DNA from: CAVTWY01 sp963738575
Lineage (GTDB): Bacteria; Pseudomonadota; Gammaproteobacteria; Burkholderiales; Burkholderiaceae_C
Direction of reading: 5' to 3'
Assembly: GCA_963738575.1 (NCBI GenBank)
Contig: CAVTWY010000001.1
Coordinates: 434,001-498,000, forward strand
DNA: 64,000 bases
Both the position numbers and the translations under genes were made by a program. The notes below the pieces were generated by a model. That model ran no database searches. It was not told where the DNA came from and saw only the letters and a program-made list of their open reading frames with translations. Of this stretch, positions 1-8,939 are shown in pieces; positions within the stretch are counted from its first letter, which is position 1, and each line of letters starts with the position of its first letter.

Positions 1-326
1 TGAGCCTGATTTTCTTCAACATCACCTTCTTCCCGATGCACTTCTTGGGCTTGGCCGGCATGCCTCGCCGCTACGCCGACTACCCGATGCAGTTTGCCGA
101 CTTCAACATGCTGGCCTCGGTGGGTGCCTTCGGCTTTGGCCTGACGCAAGTTTTCTTCTTCCTCTTCATCGTCATCCCGATGATGCGCGGCAAGGGCGAG
201 CCCGCCCCGCAGCGCCCCTGGGAGGGTGCCGAAGGCCTGGAGTGGGAGGTGCCATCGCCCGCGCCGTTCCACACCTACGAGACGCCTCCCAAGTTGGACT
301 CCAGCGCCACTCGCGTGATTGGTTGA
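1..326 (+). CDS. ctaD: Cytochrome c oxidase subunit I, C-terminal end (partial)
   Basis: Only the last 107 or so residues are present; the gene enters from the left edge, reading from base 3. The visible part has two membrane segments, the first with the subunit I signature FFPMHFLGLAGMPRRY, then a hydrophobic helix and a hydrophilic proline-rich tail. This is the C-terminus of the heme-copper catalytic subunit of aa3 oxidase, an inner membrane protein reducing O2 to water. The small assembly protein, ctaG, ctaE and further assembly genes follow on the same strand, which confirms the identity. Confidence 0.95.
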   Translation, partial: SLIFFNITFFPMHFLGLAGMPRRYADYPMQFADFNMLASVGAFGFGLTQVFFFLFIVIPMMRGKGEPAPQRPWEGAEGLEWEVPSPAPFHTYETPPKLDSSATRVIG

Positions 327-333
327 CCCTGGG

Positions 334-450
334 ATGAGCACCCAAGAGCAGCAACGCAAAGCCAATCGACGACTGGGGTGGATCCTGGCGTCGGTGGCGG
401 CGGTGTTTGCGCTTGGGTTTGTGGCCAAGATGCTGTTGCTTCAAGGCTGA
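334..450 (+). CDS. Cytochrome oxidase small assembly protein (38 aa)
   Basis: A 38-residue open frame starts 7 bases after the ctaD stop and ends 6 bases before ctaG. It has a basic N-terminus (MSTQEQQRKANRRLGW) followed by one membrane helix (WILASVAAVFALGFVAKMLL). Burkholderiales cox operons usually carry a small single-span protein here, annotated as a cytochrome oxidase small assembly protein. Position, size and topology all fit. The exact role is not known to me; it probably assists CtaG or subunit I maturation. Confidence 0.8.
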   Translation: MSTQEQQRKANRRLGWILASVAAVFALGFVAKMLLLQG

Positions 451-456
451 GGCACC

Positions 457-1050
457 ATGAGCGACGAAGCGGCTGCAACCCAGGGCAACAAGGGCTTGTC
501 GGTCAAGCTCATCGTCATCGTGGTGGCGATGTTTGGCTTTGGCTACGCCCTGGTGCCCATCTACCGCGCCATTTGCACTGCGCTGGGCATCAACGTGTTG
601 TCGGTGTCCGAGCGCACGGTAACGGGGCAAGGCTCGGGCAAAAAGCTCAGCAGCACCCAGATCGACACCAGCCGCACCATCACGGTTGAGTTTGACGCCA
701 ATGCCCGCGGTCCCTGGGAGTTCAAGCCGGCGCAGTCGTCGATGACGATTCACCCCGGCGAAGTGGGCCGCGTGATGTACTCATTCAAGAATGTTCAAGA
801 TCGCGCCATGGCCGCGCAGGCCATCCCGAGCTACGCGCCCAAACAAGCCACAGCGCACTTCAACAAACTTGAGTGCTTTTGCTTCAACGAGTACACCTTG
901 GCCCCAGGCGAGGCCAAAGAATGGCCGGTTGTGTTTGTGATCGACCCCAAGCTCCCCAAAGACGTCACCACCATCACCTTGTCGTACACCTTTTTTGAGG
1001 TGGCAGGCAAGGGCTTGGCGGCCAAGCCGCCCGTGGAGCCCAAGTCATGA
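457..1050 (+). CDS. ctaG: Cytochrome c oxidase assembly protein CtaG/Cox11
   Basis: This 197-residue protein has one N-terminal membrane helix (about residues 15-40) and a periplasmic domain. It carries the copper-binding CFCF motif in ECFCFNEYTL near residue 141, the hallmark of Cox11/CtaG, which delivers copper to the CuB centre of subunit I. The C-terminal LSYTFFEVA is also typical. The gene lies in the cox operon between the small assembly protein and a DUF2970 gene, overlapping the latter by 4 bases. Length matches the family. Confidence 0.96.
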   Translation: MSDEAAATQGNKGLSVKLIVIVVAMFGFGYALVPIYRAICTALGINVLSVSERTVTGQGSGKKLSSTQIDTSRTITVEFDANARGPWEFKPAQSSMTIHPGEVGRVMYSFKNVQDRAMAAQAIPSYAPKQATAHFNKLECFCFNEYTLAPGEAKEWPVVFVIDPKLPKDVTTITLSYTFFEVAGKGLAAKPPVEPKS

Positions 1051-1286
1051 AGGAAGGCGCAGATGATCTGCGCGCGGCCGTGGCGCGCAAGGGCTCGTTC
1101 GTGCAAACCATGAAGGCGGTGGCGTGGTCGTTTTTTGGGGTTCGCAAATCCAGCGATCAACAAAAGGACGTGTCGCAGCTCAACCCCGTGCACGTGGTGA
1201 TCGCCGGTGTTTTGTCGGCCTTAGCGTTTGTGCTGGTGCTTGTTGTATTGGTGAAGTGGGTCATCGGCAGCGGCATCGCTGCGTGA
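1047..1286 (+). CDS. DUF2970 domain membrane protein
   Basis: This 79-residue protein starts with an ATGA overlap on ctaG. An amphipathic region containing VAWSFFGVRK precedes a C-terminal membrane helix (about residues 48-75). The pattern TMKAVAWSFFGVRK followed by a helix matches the DUF2970 family, regularly found between ctaG and ctaE in Betaproteobacteria. No biochemical role is established; position suggests an accessory role in oxidase assembly. Confidence 0.85.
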   Translation: MKEGADDLRAAVARKGSFVQTMKAVAWSFFGVRKSSDQQKDVSQLNPVHVVIAGVLSALAFVLVLVVLVKWVIGSGIAA

Positions 1287-1340
1287 CCCCAAAGATTTCA
1301 TTTCAAAAGATTCAAGATAGCGTTCGAGGAGCAACACAAG

Positions 1341-2228
1341 ATGTCAGCAACAACAACCAACAGCGGCAAAGCGCCTTACTACTTTGTGCCGGCGCCATCG
1401 TCGCGCCCGGTGGTCACGGCGTCCGGCTTGTTTTTGGTGATTCTGGGTGCCAGCCAGTGGATCAACGGCGTGGGTTGGGGCAAGTACGCCTTGTTCTTGG
1501 GGCTCTTCATTTGGCTCTTCACGCTATTCCGCTGGTTTTCGGACGCCATCGGTGAGAGCCAAAATGGCCTTTACAGCGACCGCATCGACGTTTCGTTTCG
1601 TTGGAGCATGGCCTGGTTTATCTTCTCTGAGGTGATGTTCTTTGCCGCCTTCTTTGGTGCCTTGTATTGGGCGCGGCAGCATGCGTTGCCCATGCTTGGC
1701 AACGCCGACCACCAAGTGCTTTGGCCTGACTTCAAGTCGGTGTGGCCCACCGGGGCGGCGGGCACCACGGCGTCGCCCGCAGGCAGCATCGATGGTTTCG
1801 AAACCATGGGCCCGTTTTGGCTGCCCACCATCAACACCGGCCTGCTGTTGACGTCAGGCGTCACGCTCACCATCGCGCACCATGCGTTGCTTGCCAACAA
1901 GCGCGCCAAGACAATTGTGTGGATGTGGATCACGGTGATTTTGGGTGCCGTGTTTCTGGGCACCCAGATTTACGAATACATGCACGCCTACAGCGACCTG
2001 AACCTCAAGCTCAGCTCGGGCATTTACGGCTCAACCTTCTTCATGCTCACGGGCTTTCACGGGTTTCACGTATTTGTGGGCATGTTGATGTTGCTGTTCA
2101 TCACCCTGCGTTTGATGAAGGGTCACTTCACGCCTCAGCATCACTTCGGGTTTGAAGGTGCCGCGTGGTACTGGCACTTTGTGGACGTGGTGTGGCTTGG
2201 TTTGTACGTGCTGGTTTACTGGCTCTAG
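1341..2228 (+). CDS. ctaE: Cytochrome c oxidase subunit III
   Basis: At 295 residues it has the usual length and the seven-helix arrangement of subunit III. Signatures seen are RWSMAWFIFSEVMFFAAFFGALYW near the N-terminus, with the conserved glutamate in the helix, and FFMLTGFHGFHVFVGM followed by AAWYWHFVDVVWLGLYVLVYW at the end. It stabilises subunit I and the proton uptake path in the inner membrane. A purine-rich GAGGAG lies about 10 bases before the ATG. A strong hairpin terminator follows. Confidence 0.97.
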   Translation: MSATTTNSGKAPYYFVPAPSSRPVVTASGLFLVILGASQWINGVGWGKYALFLGLFIWLFTLFRWFSDAIGESQNGLYSDRIDVSFRWSMAWFIFSEVMFFAAFFGALYWARQHALPMLGNADHQVLWPDFKSVWPTGAAGTTASPAGSIDGFETMGPFWLPTINTGLLLTSGVTLTIAHHALLANKRAKTIVWMWITVILGAVFLGTQIYEYMHAYSDLNLKLSSGIYGSTFFMLTGFHGFHVFVGMLMLLFITLRLMKGHFTPQHHFGFEGAAWYWHFVDVVWLGLYVLVYWL

Positions 2229-2249
2229 CGCAGGGCCGACGACCGAAAC

Positions 2250-2279
2250 AAAAGCGGCGCTTCGAGAGCGCCGTTTTTG
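2250..2279 (+). terminator. Rho-independent terminator after ctaE
   Basis: The inverted repeat CGGCGCT (2255-2261) / AGCGCCG (2267-2273) has a 5-base loop and is followed by TTTTT. AAAA precedes the stem on the other side, so it may also serve the convergent DUF2909 gene. It begins about 25 bases after the ctaE stop. Confidence 0.8.
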
Positions 2280-2311
2280 TTGGACGAATCGCCAGGACGC
2301 TCAAAACGGCT

Positions 2312-2545
2312 TCAACCCTTGACCAGTGGCACGCCCTGAGGCGTGATCCAACCCAATTGCCAGGCCAGCAACAGCAGCAAAAAAAGCGTGACCGACAAGC
2401 CAACGCGAACGGCCAGAGCCTTGGCCATGCGGGCGTCGGCCGGCGCGCCAGGGGTCTGGTCTTTGGGCCGCTTGAGCATCATCAGCCCAGCACTGGCCAG
2501 TGCCGCAATGACCCCCAGAAGCGCAATCACCAAAATCACTTTCAT
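2312..2545 (-). CDS. DUF2909 twin-transmembrane protein
   Basis: This 77-residue minus-strand protein has two membrane helices (about residues 3-24 and 45-65) joined by a short polar loop with KRPKDQTPGAP. This matches the twin-transmembrane DUF2909 family, commonly found in Burkholderiales between ctaE and the SURF1 gene in opposite orientation. Function unknown. It is convergent with ctaE and divergent from SURF1, so the short gap at 2546-2598 should hold promoters for both. Confidence 0.8.
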   Translation of the reverse strand: MKVILVIALLGVIAALASAGLMMLKRPKDQTPGAPADARMAKALAVRVGLSVTLFLLLLLAWQLGWITPQGVPLVKG

Positions 2546-2598
2546 GCCTGAGATTGTGGCAGGCGTTGTTGAACATCAGTCGTTTTGACATAACAACC

Positions 2599-3345
2599 AT
2601 GACGCCTTCCCGACCAAACCTTGTCATCACGTTGGCCGCCGTGGTGGTGGTAGCCCTGGGCGTGGCGCTGGGCCTGTGGCAGCTTGACCGCGCCGAACAA
2701 AAGCAAAACTTGGCGCGGACGATGCAATCGCGCGCCGCGATGCCACTGCTCACGGCCCTTCCGGCACGGGGCGCGACAGGTGATCGGGACCAATGGCACC
2801 GTGGGGTGCAGTTGCAAGGTCGCTGGCTGACCCAGTTCACCGTTTACCTTGACAACCGGCAAATGAAAGACCGGGGCCAAGCGCGCGTGGGCTTTGACGT
2901 GGTGACACCGCTGCAGCTGGCCGACGGCACGGCCGTGTTGGTGCAGCGGGGTTGGTTGGCACGCAATTTTGTGGACCGAGGCAAGGTGCCCGACGTGCCC
3001 ACGCCGACCGAGATCGTGTGGGTGCAAGGCCGCTACGCAGCATCCCCACCGCGTTTGTATGAATTCAAGAACGACAGCAATCCTTTGGGGCGTGTCAGGC
3101 AAAATGTCGAGACGGAAGCCTATGCGCAAGAGATAGGTGTCCCATTGCGACCGGGATCGGTCGTGCAAACGGGCGACGACGCTGCGTCGAGTGTTCTTAA
3201 ACGAGCGTGGTCACTGCCCGATGCGGGTGTGGCCAAGCACCACGGCTACGCCTTTCAATGGTTTGGCCTGAGCGTGCTTTTCGCGGGTCTCTATGTCTGG
3301 TTCCAAATCATCCGACCCCGGCGCGCGCCGCGTGCCATCCCCTGA
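2599..3345 (+). CDS. SURF1 family cytochrome oxidase assembly protein
   Basis: SURF1/Shy1 assists heme a insertion during cytochrome oxidase assembly at the inner membrane. The N-terminal helix ends in the family signature LGLWQLDRAEQK. The middle has FTVYLDNRQMKDRGQARVGF and LVQRGWLARN, typical of SURF1, and a second helix near the C-terminus is preceded by HHGYAFQWFGLS. I chose the ATG at 2599, directly before the first membrane helix; an in-frame ATG at 2554 would add 15 residues that do not look like the family N-terminus. The product is 248 residues. Confidence 0.93.
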   Translation: MTPSRPNLVITLAAVVVVALGVALGLWQLDRAEQKQNLARTMQSRAAMPLLTALPARGATGDRDQWHRGVQLQGRWLTQFTVYLDNRQMKDRGQARVGFDVVTPLQLADGTAVLVQRGWLARNFVDRGKVPDVPTPTEIVWVQGRYAASPPRLYEFKNDSNPLGRVRQNVETEAYAQEIGVPLRPGSVVQTGDDAASSVLKRAWSLPDAGVAKHHGYAFQWFGLSVLFAGLYVWFQIIRPRRAPRAIP

Positions 3346-3352
3346 CGCTGCC

Positions 3353-4042
3353 ATGCCGAACCGTGAAGAACAGGCGCTCAACCTGACCGTTCATGACATC
3401 CCCCGGGGGCACGCGTCTGCTGCTGACGAAGCCACTGACACGAGCCGTCGCCGTTGGGGGCGCTTCAAAATGACGTTGGTGCTGCTGGCCTGCGCGGCGC
3501 CTGTCATTGCGTCTTACCTGTCCTACTTTGTGATCCGGCCCGAAGGCCGAACCAACTACGCCACGCTGCTGTCGCCCACGCGCGAATGGCCCGCGGCGCT
3601 TGCGCTGCGCGACAACGCTGGCGCTGCCGTCAACCCAGCTGCCTTCAAGCGCCAATGGTTGTTGGTCTCGATGGGCAGTGGCACGTGCGACGCCGCGTGC
3701 GAGAGCCGCCTGTACACCCAGCGCCAAATGCGAGAAATGCTGGGCCGCGAGCGCGACCGTTTGGACAAACTCTTCATCGTCCTGGACGCCACGCCGCTGC
3801 AACCCGCGCTGCAAGCCGCTGTTGACGCCGCGCCGCCCACGCGCGTGCTGCGTGCGACGCGCGTCGACGTTGCGGCGTGGTTGGGGGTTGACGCGCCGCA
3901 GGTTGACCAGCACCTGTATCTGGTGGACCCGATGGGCCAGTGGATGATGAAGGCGCCCGTCAACCCCGAACCCGCCAAGCTCAAGCGCGACTTGGACCGG
4001 CTGATGCGAGCCTCGGCGTTTTGGGACAAGGCAGGGCGCTGA
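3353..4042 (+). CDS. SCO-like thioredoxin-fold membrane protein of the cox operon
   Basis: This is a 229-residue protein with a polar N-terminus, one membrane helix (MTLVLLACAAPVIASYLSYF) and a periplasmic domain. It has a CDAAC pair, spaced like the copper-binding CxxxC of SCO proteins, inside a WLLVSMGSGTCDAAC context. Further on, LFIVLDATPL and HLYLVDPMGQWMM resemble the thioredoxin-fold strands of SCO. Burkholderiales usually carry such a gene between SURF1 and ctaA, often left as hypothetical. A role in redox or copper chemistry of oxidase assembly is inference. An upstream ATG at 3293 would overlap SURF1. Confidence 0.75.
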   Translation: MPNREEQALNLTVHDIPRGHASAADEATDTSRRRWGRFKMTLVLLACAAPVIASYLSYFVIRPEGRTNYATLLSPTREWPAALALRDNAGAAVNPAAFKRQWLLVSMGSGTCDAACESRLYTQRQMREMLGRERDRLDKLFIVLDATPLQPALQAAVDAAPPTRVLRATRVDVAAWLGVDAPQVDQHLYLVDPMGQWMMKAPVNPEPAKLKRDLDRLMRASAFWDKAGR

Positions 4043-4191
4043 AGTGCCAGCATGAGCAGCGCAGCTTCGTTGGTTGATACCGCACCGGCTTTGCGCATCG
4101 CGTTGTTGGGCGCTGCGCTGGCGTCCATCCCTTTGTGGGTGACGTGGTGGCGCCATCGCCGCGCGGGCGCGCAGGGGCAGGGGACAGGCGC

Positions 4192-5227
4192 ATGCCCATG
4201 CCAGATGCAGAACCACGGTCCTGGTTGGCAGCGCTGACGTTGACCACGCTCTTCCTAACCTTTGACTTGGTGCTGTTCGGGTCGTTCACGCGCCTGACCG
4301 ATTCGGGCCTGGGGTGCCCCGACTGGCCGGGCTGCTACGGCCATGCCAGCCCGCTGGGCGCCAAAGAGGCCATCGACGCGGCGGCGCAGGCCATGCCAGG
4401 TGGGCCCGTCACCCAGGGCAAAGCGTGGATCGAAATGATTCACCGGTACTTGGCCACGGCGGTGGGTGCGCTCATCACGTGGATGACGGTGGTGGCGTGG
4501 CGTCAGGCGCGGACGCCTCGGCTTCAACCCACGCTTTCGCCCTGGTGGCCCACGGCGACATTGGTCTGGGTGGTGGTGCAGGGCGCTTTTGGTGCGCTTA
4601 CCGTGACGATGAAGCTCTACCCAGCCATCGTCACGTCTGCACCTGTTGCTGGGCCTGGGGCTGTTGGCCATGCTGACCGTGCAGGCTGCCATGCATCAAG
4701 GCAAGACGGTGTCGCTGGCGCGGCCAACGCGTTGGCTCGCCTGGGTTGCGGCCACTGCCGTTGTGCTGCAGTTGGCCATGGGCGGTTGGGTCAGCACCAA
4801 TTACGCTGTGCTGGCCTGCCAAGACTTCCCCACTTGCCAGGGTGGTTGGTGGCCACGCATGAACTTCTCGGACGCCTTTGTGCTCAACCGCCCATTGGGT
4901 CGCACAGCCGACCCCAACCGCTACTTGCCGTTTGAGGCCCTCACGGCCATCCATGTGACGCACCGTGCGTTGGCGGTGGTGGTGGTGGCACTTTGCCTGG
5001 CGCTGGCCTGGCAACTGCGTGCCGAGCCCGATCGGCGCGTGCGCGGCGCCTCTCAAGCGCTGGTGGCACTGTTGGGGTGGCAAGTGTTGACGGGGGTTTC
5101 CAACGTGGTGCTGGGCTGGCCCATTGCCGCCGCCGTGGCCCACGTGGCGGGCGCTTGCGGGCTGGTCATGCTGTTTGCCGTGCTGCTGACGCGCCATGCC
5201 AAAGGGTTGCCGCGGCATGCTCCGTAG
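4192..5227 (+). CDS. ctaA: Heme A synthase CtaA/Cox15 (frameshifted)
   Basis: CtaA oxidises heme O to heme A in the inner membrane. The first part has LTDSGLGCPDWPGCYG and EMIHRYLATAVG (heme histidine), then VQGAFGALTVTMKLYPAIVT. The reading frame then shifts by one base near 4636. Removing one base rejoins IVT to LHLLLGLGLLAML and the rest, including GGWVSTNYAVLACQDFPTC and ALTAIHVTHR. An ATG at 4052 in another frame encodes a helix (PALRIALLGAALASIPLWV) like the N-terminal extension of related CtaA proteins, so a second shift near 4200 is possible. Heme A is needed by the neighbouring oxidase, so sequence error is likelier than loss. Confidence 0.85.
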
Positions 5228-5252
5228 AATCGGGGCTTCGCGCCTCGCCACC

Positions 5253-6170
5253 ATGCCTCAAGCTGCACCCCTCGCCCCGCCTGCCATCAAGCCCACTTCG
5301 CGCTGGTCGCAGTGGTACGCCTTGACCAAGCCGCGCGTGGTGCAGCTGATCGTTTTTTGCGCCTTCATCGGCATGTTGTTGGCCGAGCCGGGCGCGCCCG
5401 ATTGGGTGTTGGTGGTTGCCGCAACCGCAGGCATTTGGTTGGTGGCCGGTGCGGCTGCAGCGTTCAACTGCTTGATCGAGCAACGCATCGACTCGCAAAT
5501 GAAACGCACCGCATGGCGTGCTACGGCCAGCGGCGAGCTGACGCAGCAACAGGCTTTGATGTTTTCGGGCGCGCTGTGTTTGGCCGGTAGTTTGCTGCTG
5601 TACTTTGTAGTGAACCCACTGACGATGTGGCTCACGCTGGCCACGTTTGTGGGTTACGCCATCATCTACACCATGGTGCTCAAGCCGCGCACACCGCAAA
5701 ACATCGTCATCGGCGGCGCTTCGGGTGCCATGCCTCCGCTCTTGGGCTGGGCCGCCATGCGCGGTGAGGTGGGGCCCGAAGCGTGGCTGTTGGTGTTGAT
5801 CATTTTTCTTTGGACACCACCGCACTTTTGGGCCCTGGCGTTGTACCGCAGTGAAGAGTACGCCAAGGCCGGCCTGCCCATGCTGCCCGTGACCCACGGC
5901 AATGACTTCACGCGGCTGCAGGTGCTGCTCTACACCCTGGTGCTGTTTGCCGCCACGCTGCTGCCCTACCTGCACGGCATGAGTGGCGTTATCTATTTGG
6001 TTGCTGCCGTGGTGTTGGGGTTGATGTTCATTCAGCACGCGGTCGTGCTTTGGCGCGTGTACACCGAAGTGCAAGCGCGCAAGACGTTCAAGTTCTCCAT
6101 CCTCTACCTCACGCTGCTTTTTGCGGCGCTGTTGGTCGACCACTACGCCATGCCCTGGCTTGCCACCTGA
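5253..6170 (+). CDS. ctaB: Protoheme IX farnesyltransferase (heme O synthase)
   Basis: CtaB transfers farnesyl from farnesyl diphosphate to heme B, giving heme O, the substrate of CtaA. It is a UbiA-superfamily membrane enzyme. Visible motifs are LTKPRVVQLIVFCAFIGM, the first Asp-rich motif region NCLIEQRIDSQMKRTAWR, and FLWTPPHFWALALYRSEEYAKAGLPM, all diagnostic. The ATG at 5253 gives 305 residues and fits the family; an in-frame ATG at 5196 would overlap ctaA. It follows ctaA by 25 bases. Confidence 0.96.
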   Translation: MPQAAPLAPPAIKPTSRWSQWYALTKPRVVQLIVFCAFIGMLLAEPGAPDWVLVVAATAGIWLVAGAAAAFNCLIEQRIDSQMKRTAWRATASGELTQQQALMFSGALCLAGSLLLYFVVNPLTMWLTLATFVGYAIIYTMVLKPRTPQNIVIGGASGAMPPLLGWAAMRGEVGPEAWLLVLIIFLWTPPHFWALALYRSEEYAKAGLPMLPVTHGNDFTRLQVLLYTLVLFAATLLPYLHGMSGVIYLVAAVVLGLMFIQHAVVLWRVYTEVQARKTFKFSILYLTLLFAALLVDHYAMPWLAT

Positions 6171-6172
6171 TG

Positions 6173-6779
6173 ATCAATCGTCGAAATTGTGTGGTCGCGC
6201 CGCTGGCGGCAACGCTGCTTGTCAGGCTGCGACAAGTTGACGAGCCTTGCGGGGGGCTCGGGCAAGCCTAACTTCAAGGGCATCGACATCACCGGGGCCA
6301 CCTACGCCAACGCCTTGTCACTGCCCGACTTTGATGGCCGCGTGCGAACGCTGGCCGAGTTCAAAGGCAAGGTGGTGGCGCTGTTTTTTGGCTACGTGCA
6401 GTGCCCCGACGTGTGCCCCACCACCATGGCCGAGCTGGCGCTCATCAAAAAGCAGCTGGGTGCCAATGGGTCGCGTGTGCAACCGGTATTTGTCACCGTA
6501 GACCCCGAGCGCGACACCGCTGAAATACTGAAGGCCTACATGGCCAACTTTGGCACTGACTTTGTGGGGTTGCGTGGCGACAACGAACAAACCAAAGCAA
6601 CTGCGCTGGCTTTCAAAATCTTTTACTCGCGCGTGCGTGGTGCCACGCCAACGTCGTACACCGTCGACCACACCGCAGGCACGTACCTGTACGACCCAGA
6701 GGGCCGGGTGCGGTTGTTTGTGCGCTATGGCAGCAAGACCGAAGATTTAACCGCTGACATCAAGCTTCTGTTGCAGTGA
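6173..6779 (+). CDS. SCO1/SenC copper chaperone lipoprotein (frameshift in signal peptide)
   Basis: SCO proteins deliver copper to the CuA site of oxidase subunit II. The mature domain has FGYVQCPDVCPTTMAEL with the CxxxC copper ligands, VTVDPERDT, and the distal ligand histidine in YTVDHTAGTYLY. From the ATG at 6173 the frame reads MINRRNCVVAPLAATLL and then goes out of register. Dropping one T near 6222 gives LLSGCDKLTS, a clean lipobox with Cys as lipid anchor, joined to the SCO domain. Without that correction the nearest start, at 6189, lacks a signal peptide. Last gene of the cox cluster. Confidence 0.88.
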
Positions 6780-6915
6780 CGCTGCACAGCCACCACGTTC
6801 ATTCGTGGGGTTTCCTGACACTTACTTCACGACTCAGCGGGGCACCCGGTGGGCATCTTGCGTCGGGCAGGCGAGAATAAGGGCTACTACTAGGCTCGAC
6901 CTTGTTGAGCACGCC

Positions 6916-7749
6916 ATGCAGCCCCATCAATTCAAAGCCTCGAGCATCAACCCCGCCGTGAACCCATCGTCTTCGGGTGGCCCAGTGCCACAACAGCGCG
7001 CTTGGAAGCGTTCGACCTTGCTCAACGTGTGGGTGGACAACCTGACGATGGGCCAGTTTTTGGACACCTTGAAGTCGGGCGTCGTCTTCACGCTCAACCC
7101 CGACCATTGTTTTCACTTGCAGCGCAACAAGGCGTTTTACGACGCCTACCGGCAAGCTGACTTCATCACCTCCGACAGCAAATACGTGTACTGGGGCCTG
7201 AAGCTCATCGGCCGCCCGATCCAAGAAAAGGTTTCGGGGTCTGACATCGTTCCTCAGTTTTGCAACTACCACGCCAAGAACCCAGACATCAAGGTGTTCT
7301 ACCTGGGTGCAGCCCCCGGCATCGCGCAAAAGGCGCTCGAGCGAACCAACGCACGCGTGGGCCGCGAGATTGCCGTGGGCGCCCATTCGCCGTCCATGAA
7401 GTTTGTGAACGACGAAGCCGAAATCGACCAAGTCATTCAGATCATCAAAAACTCGGGCGCCAATGTCGTCATCGTCGGCCTGGGCGCGCCCAAGCAAGAA
7501 ATCTGGATTCAAAAGTACAAGTCGCGTCTGCCCGAGGTTCGCATCTGGATGGGTGTGGGCGCGACCATCGACTACGAAGCCGACGCCGTCAAGCGTGCCC
7601 CGCGCTGGATGACGCGCAACGGCCTCGAGTGGCTGTACCGCATCACCACCGAGCCCAAGCGCTACTGGCGCCGCTACGCGCGCGACATGGAGTACTTTTG
7701 GCTGCTGGTGGTGGACGGCTTTGGCCGTTACCGCGACCCGCTGCGCTGA
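6916..7749 (+). CDS. WecG/TagA/CpsF family glycosyltransferase
   Basis: These enzymes add N-acetylmannosamine-type sugars to lipid-linked intermediates of surface polysaccharides, at the inner face of the membrane. The family core is visible: TLNPDHCFHLQRNKAFYDAYRQADFITSD, FYLGAAPGIAQKA, VVIVGLGAPKQEIWI and WMGVGATIDYEADAVKRAPRWM...GLEWLYR. A non-conserved N-terminal stretch of about 35 residues precedes the fold. The ATG at 6916 gives 277 residues. It is followed by a possible hairpin and two genes that may use a related sugar, and lies 40 kb from the main polysaccharide cluster. Confidence 0.9.
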   Translation: MQPHQFKASSINPAVNPSSSGGPVPQQRAWKRSTLLNVWVDNLTMGQFLDTLKSGVVFTLNPDHCFHLQRNKAFYDAYRQADFITSDSKYVYWGLKLIGRPIQEKVSGSDIVPQFCNYHAKNPDIKVFYLGAAPGIAQKALERTNARVGREIAVGAHSPSMKFVNDEAEIDQVIQIIKNSGANVVIVGLGAPKQEIWIQKYKSRLPEVRIWMGVGATIDYEADAVKRAPRWMTRNGLEWLYRITTEPKRYWRRYARDMEYFWLLVVDGFGRYRDPLR

Positions 7750-7775
7750 CGCGCTGCGGCCTGGTGCCGCGTGGT

Positions 7776-7804
7776 GGAGGTTTCGTTCGCCTCCCCCTTT
7801 TTTT
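7776..7804 (+). terminator. Possible terminator after the WecG-like gene
   Basis: A short stem GGAGG (7776-7780) / CCTCC (7790-7794) with a 9-base loop is followed by CCC and seven T. The stem is only 5 pairs, so termination may be partial and the next gene, 20 bases on, could still be co-transcribed. Confidence 0.45.
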
Positions 7805-7824
7805 AATTCACTGAAGCAGACAAC

Positions 7825-8900
7825 ATGATTCGTACTGGCATGGTTGGCCTCGGCAAGATGGGCATTTCGCACCTGGCGATTTTGCGCGCACACCCCGAGC
7901 TTGAACTCGTCGCAGGCTGCGACACGATGGGCTACCTCACCGACGTGCTTGAAAAGTACGCTGGCCTGAAGTGTTATGCCGATTTTGATCAAATGCTGCG
8001 CGAGGCCAAACTCGACGCCATCTTGGTGGCCACGCCGTCCAAGATGCACGCCGCCATGGTCACCAAAGCACTCGAGGCCGGTGCCCACGTGTTTTGTGAA
8101 AAGCCTTTCGTGCTGAACGTGGCCGACGGGCATAAAGCTGGTCGAGCTGGCAGAGCAAGAAAAATGCCGTCACGCAGGTGGGCTACCACTACCGCTTTGT
8201 CGGCGCCTTCAAAGAAGCCGCGCGCATCGTGCGCTCGGGCGCTTTGGGCACCATCCATCATGTGCGTGCCGAGGCTTACGGCCCGGTGGTGCTCAAGCCC
8301 AAGGGCGGCACCTGGCGCACAGCGGCCTCCGAGGGCGGTGGCGCCTTGTACGACTACGCCTGCCACGCGGTGGACTTGGTGAACTTTGTGGCCGGCACCC
8401 CCACGGGCGTGTCGGGTGTGGTGCGCAACGGCGTGTTCTCGCAAGGTGTTGAGGACGAAATTTATTGCACCATGCACTTCGACAACGGGGCCTCGGGTCA
8501 GCTGGCCGTCAACTGGAGCGACGAGAGCTTTCGCAAGATGTCGACCAAGATTTCGGTGTGGGGGTCCAACGGCCGCATCACCGCCGACCGCCAAGAGTGC
8601 CAGATCTACCTGCGCGAGCCGGTGGATGCGTTGCCCGAGTGCAAAAAGGGCTGGACAGTCAAGTACACCACCGACCTCACCGAAGAGGTTTGGTACTACC
8701 TGCGCGGTGAAGAGTACTCGGCCCAGATTGATTACTTTGCCAAGAGCATCCTGGCCAAGCGCCGCGATGGCGAAAACACCTTCAAGTCGGCCCTGGACGC
8801 CGACCGCGTGGTGGAGATGATTCAAAAGGGCAAGGACGTGTCCACCGCCCCCACGGCCACGGCAGCGCCCAAGGGCATGCTCAAGCGCATCTTTGGTTGA
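7825..8900 (+). CDS. Gfo/Idh/MocA family oxidoreductase (two frameshifts)
   Basis: NAD(P)-dependent sugar or inositol dehydrogenase family. The N-terminal Rossmann fold is clear: MIRTGMVGLGKMGISHLAIL, then DAILVATPSKMHAAMV and VFCEKPFVLN with the catalytic EKP lysine. The frame then slips twice. Dropping one G near 8129 restores ADGIKLVELAEQ, and dropping one A near 8163 restores NAVTQVGYHYRFVGAF, which joins the C-terminal domain (GGGALYDYACHAVDLVNFV). The rejoined protein is about 357 residues, normal for the family. Both shifts are in short runs of one base, suggesting sequencing error. The substrate cannot be told; context suggests a nucleotide sugar or glycoside. Confidence 0.85.
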
Positions 8901-8939
8901 TGCGGACGGCCGCAGCAAGATCAACAGGAACTGACTCAA

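Noticed and set aside
6799..8133. Minus-strand open frame opposite the WecG-like gene and the oxidoreductase
   Set aside because: Antisense to two recognised genes; composition is typical of a shadow frame.
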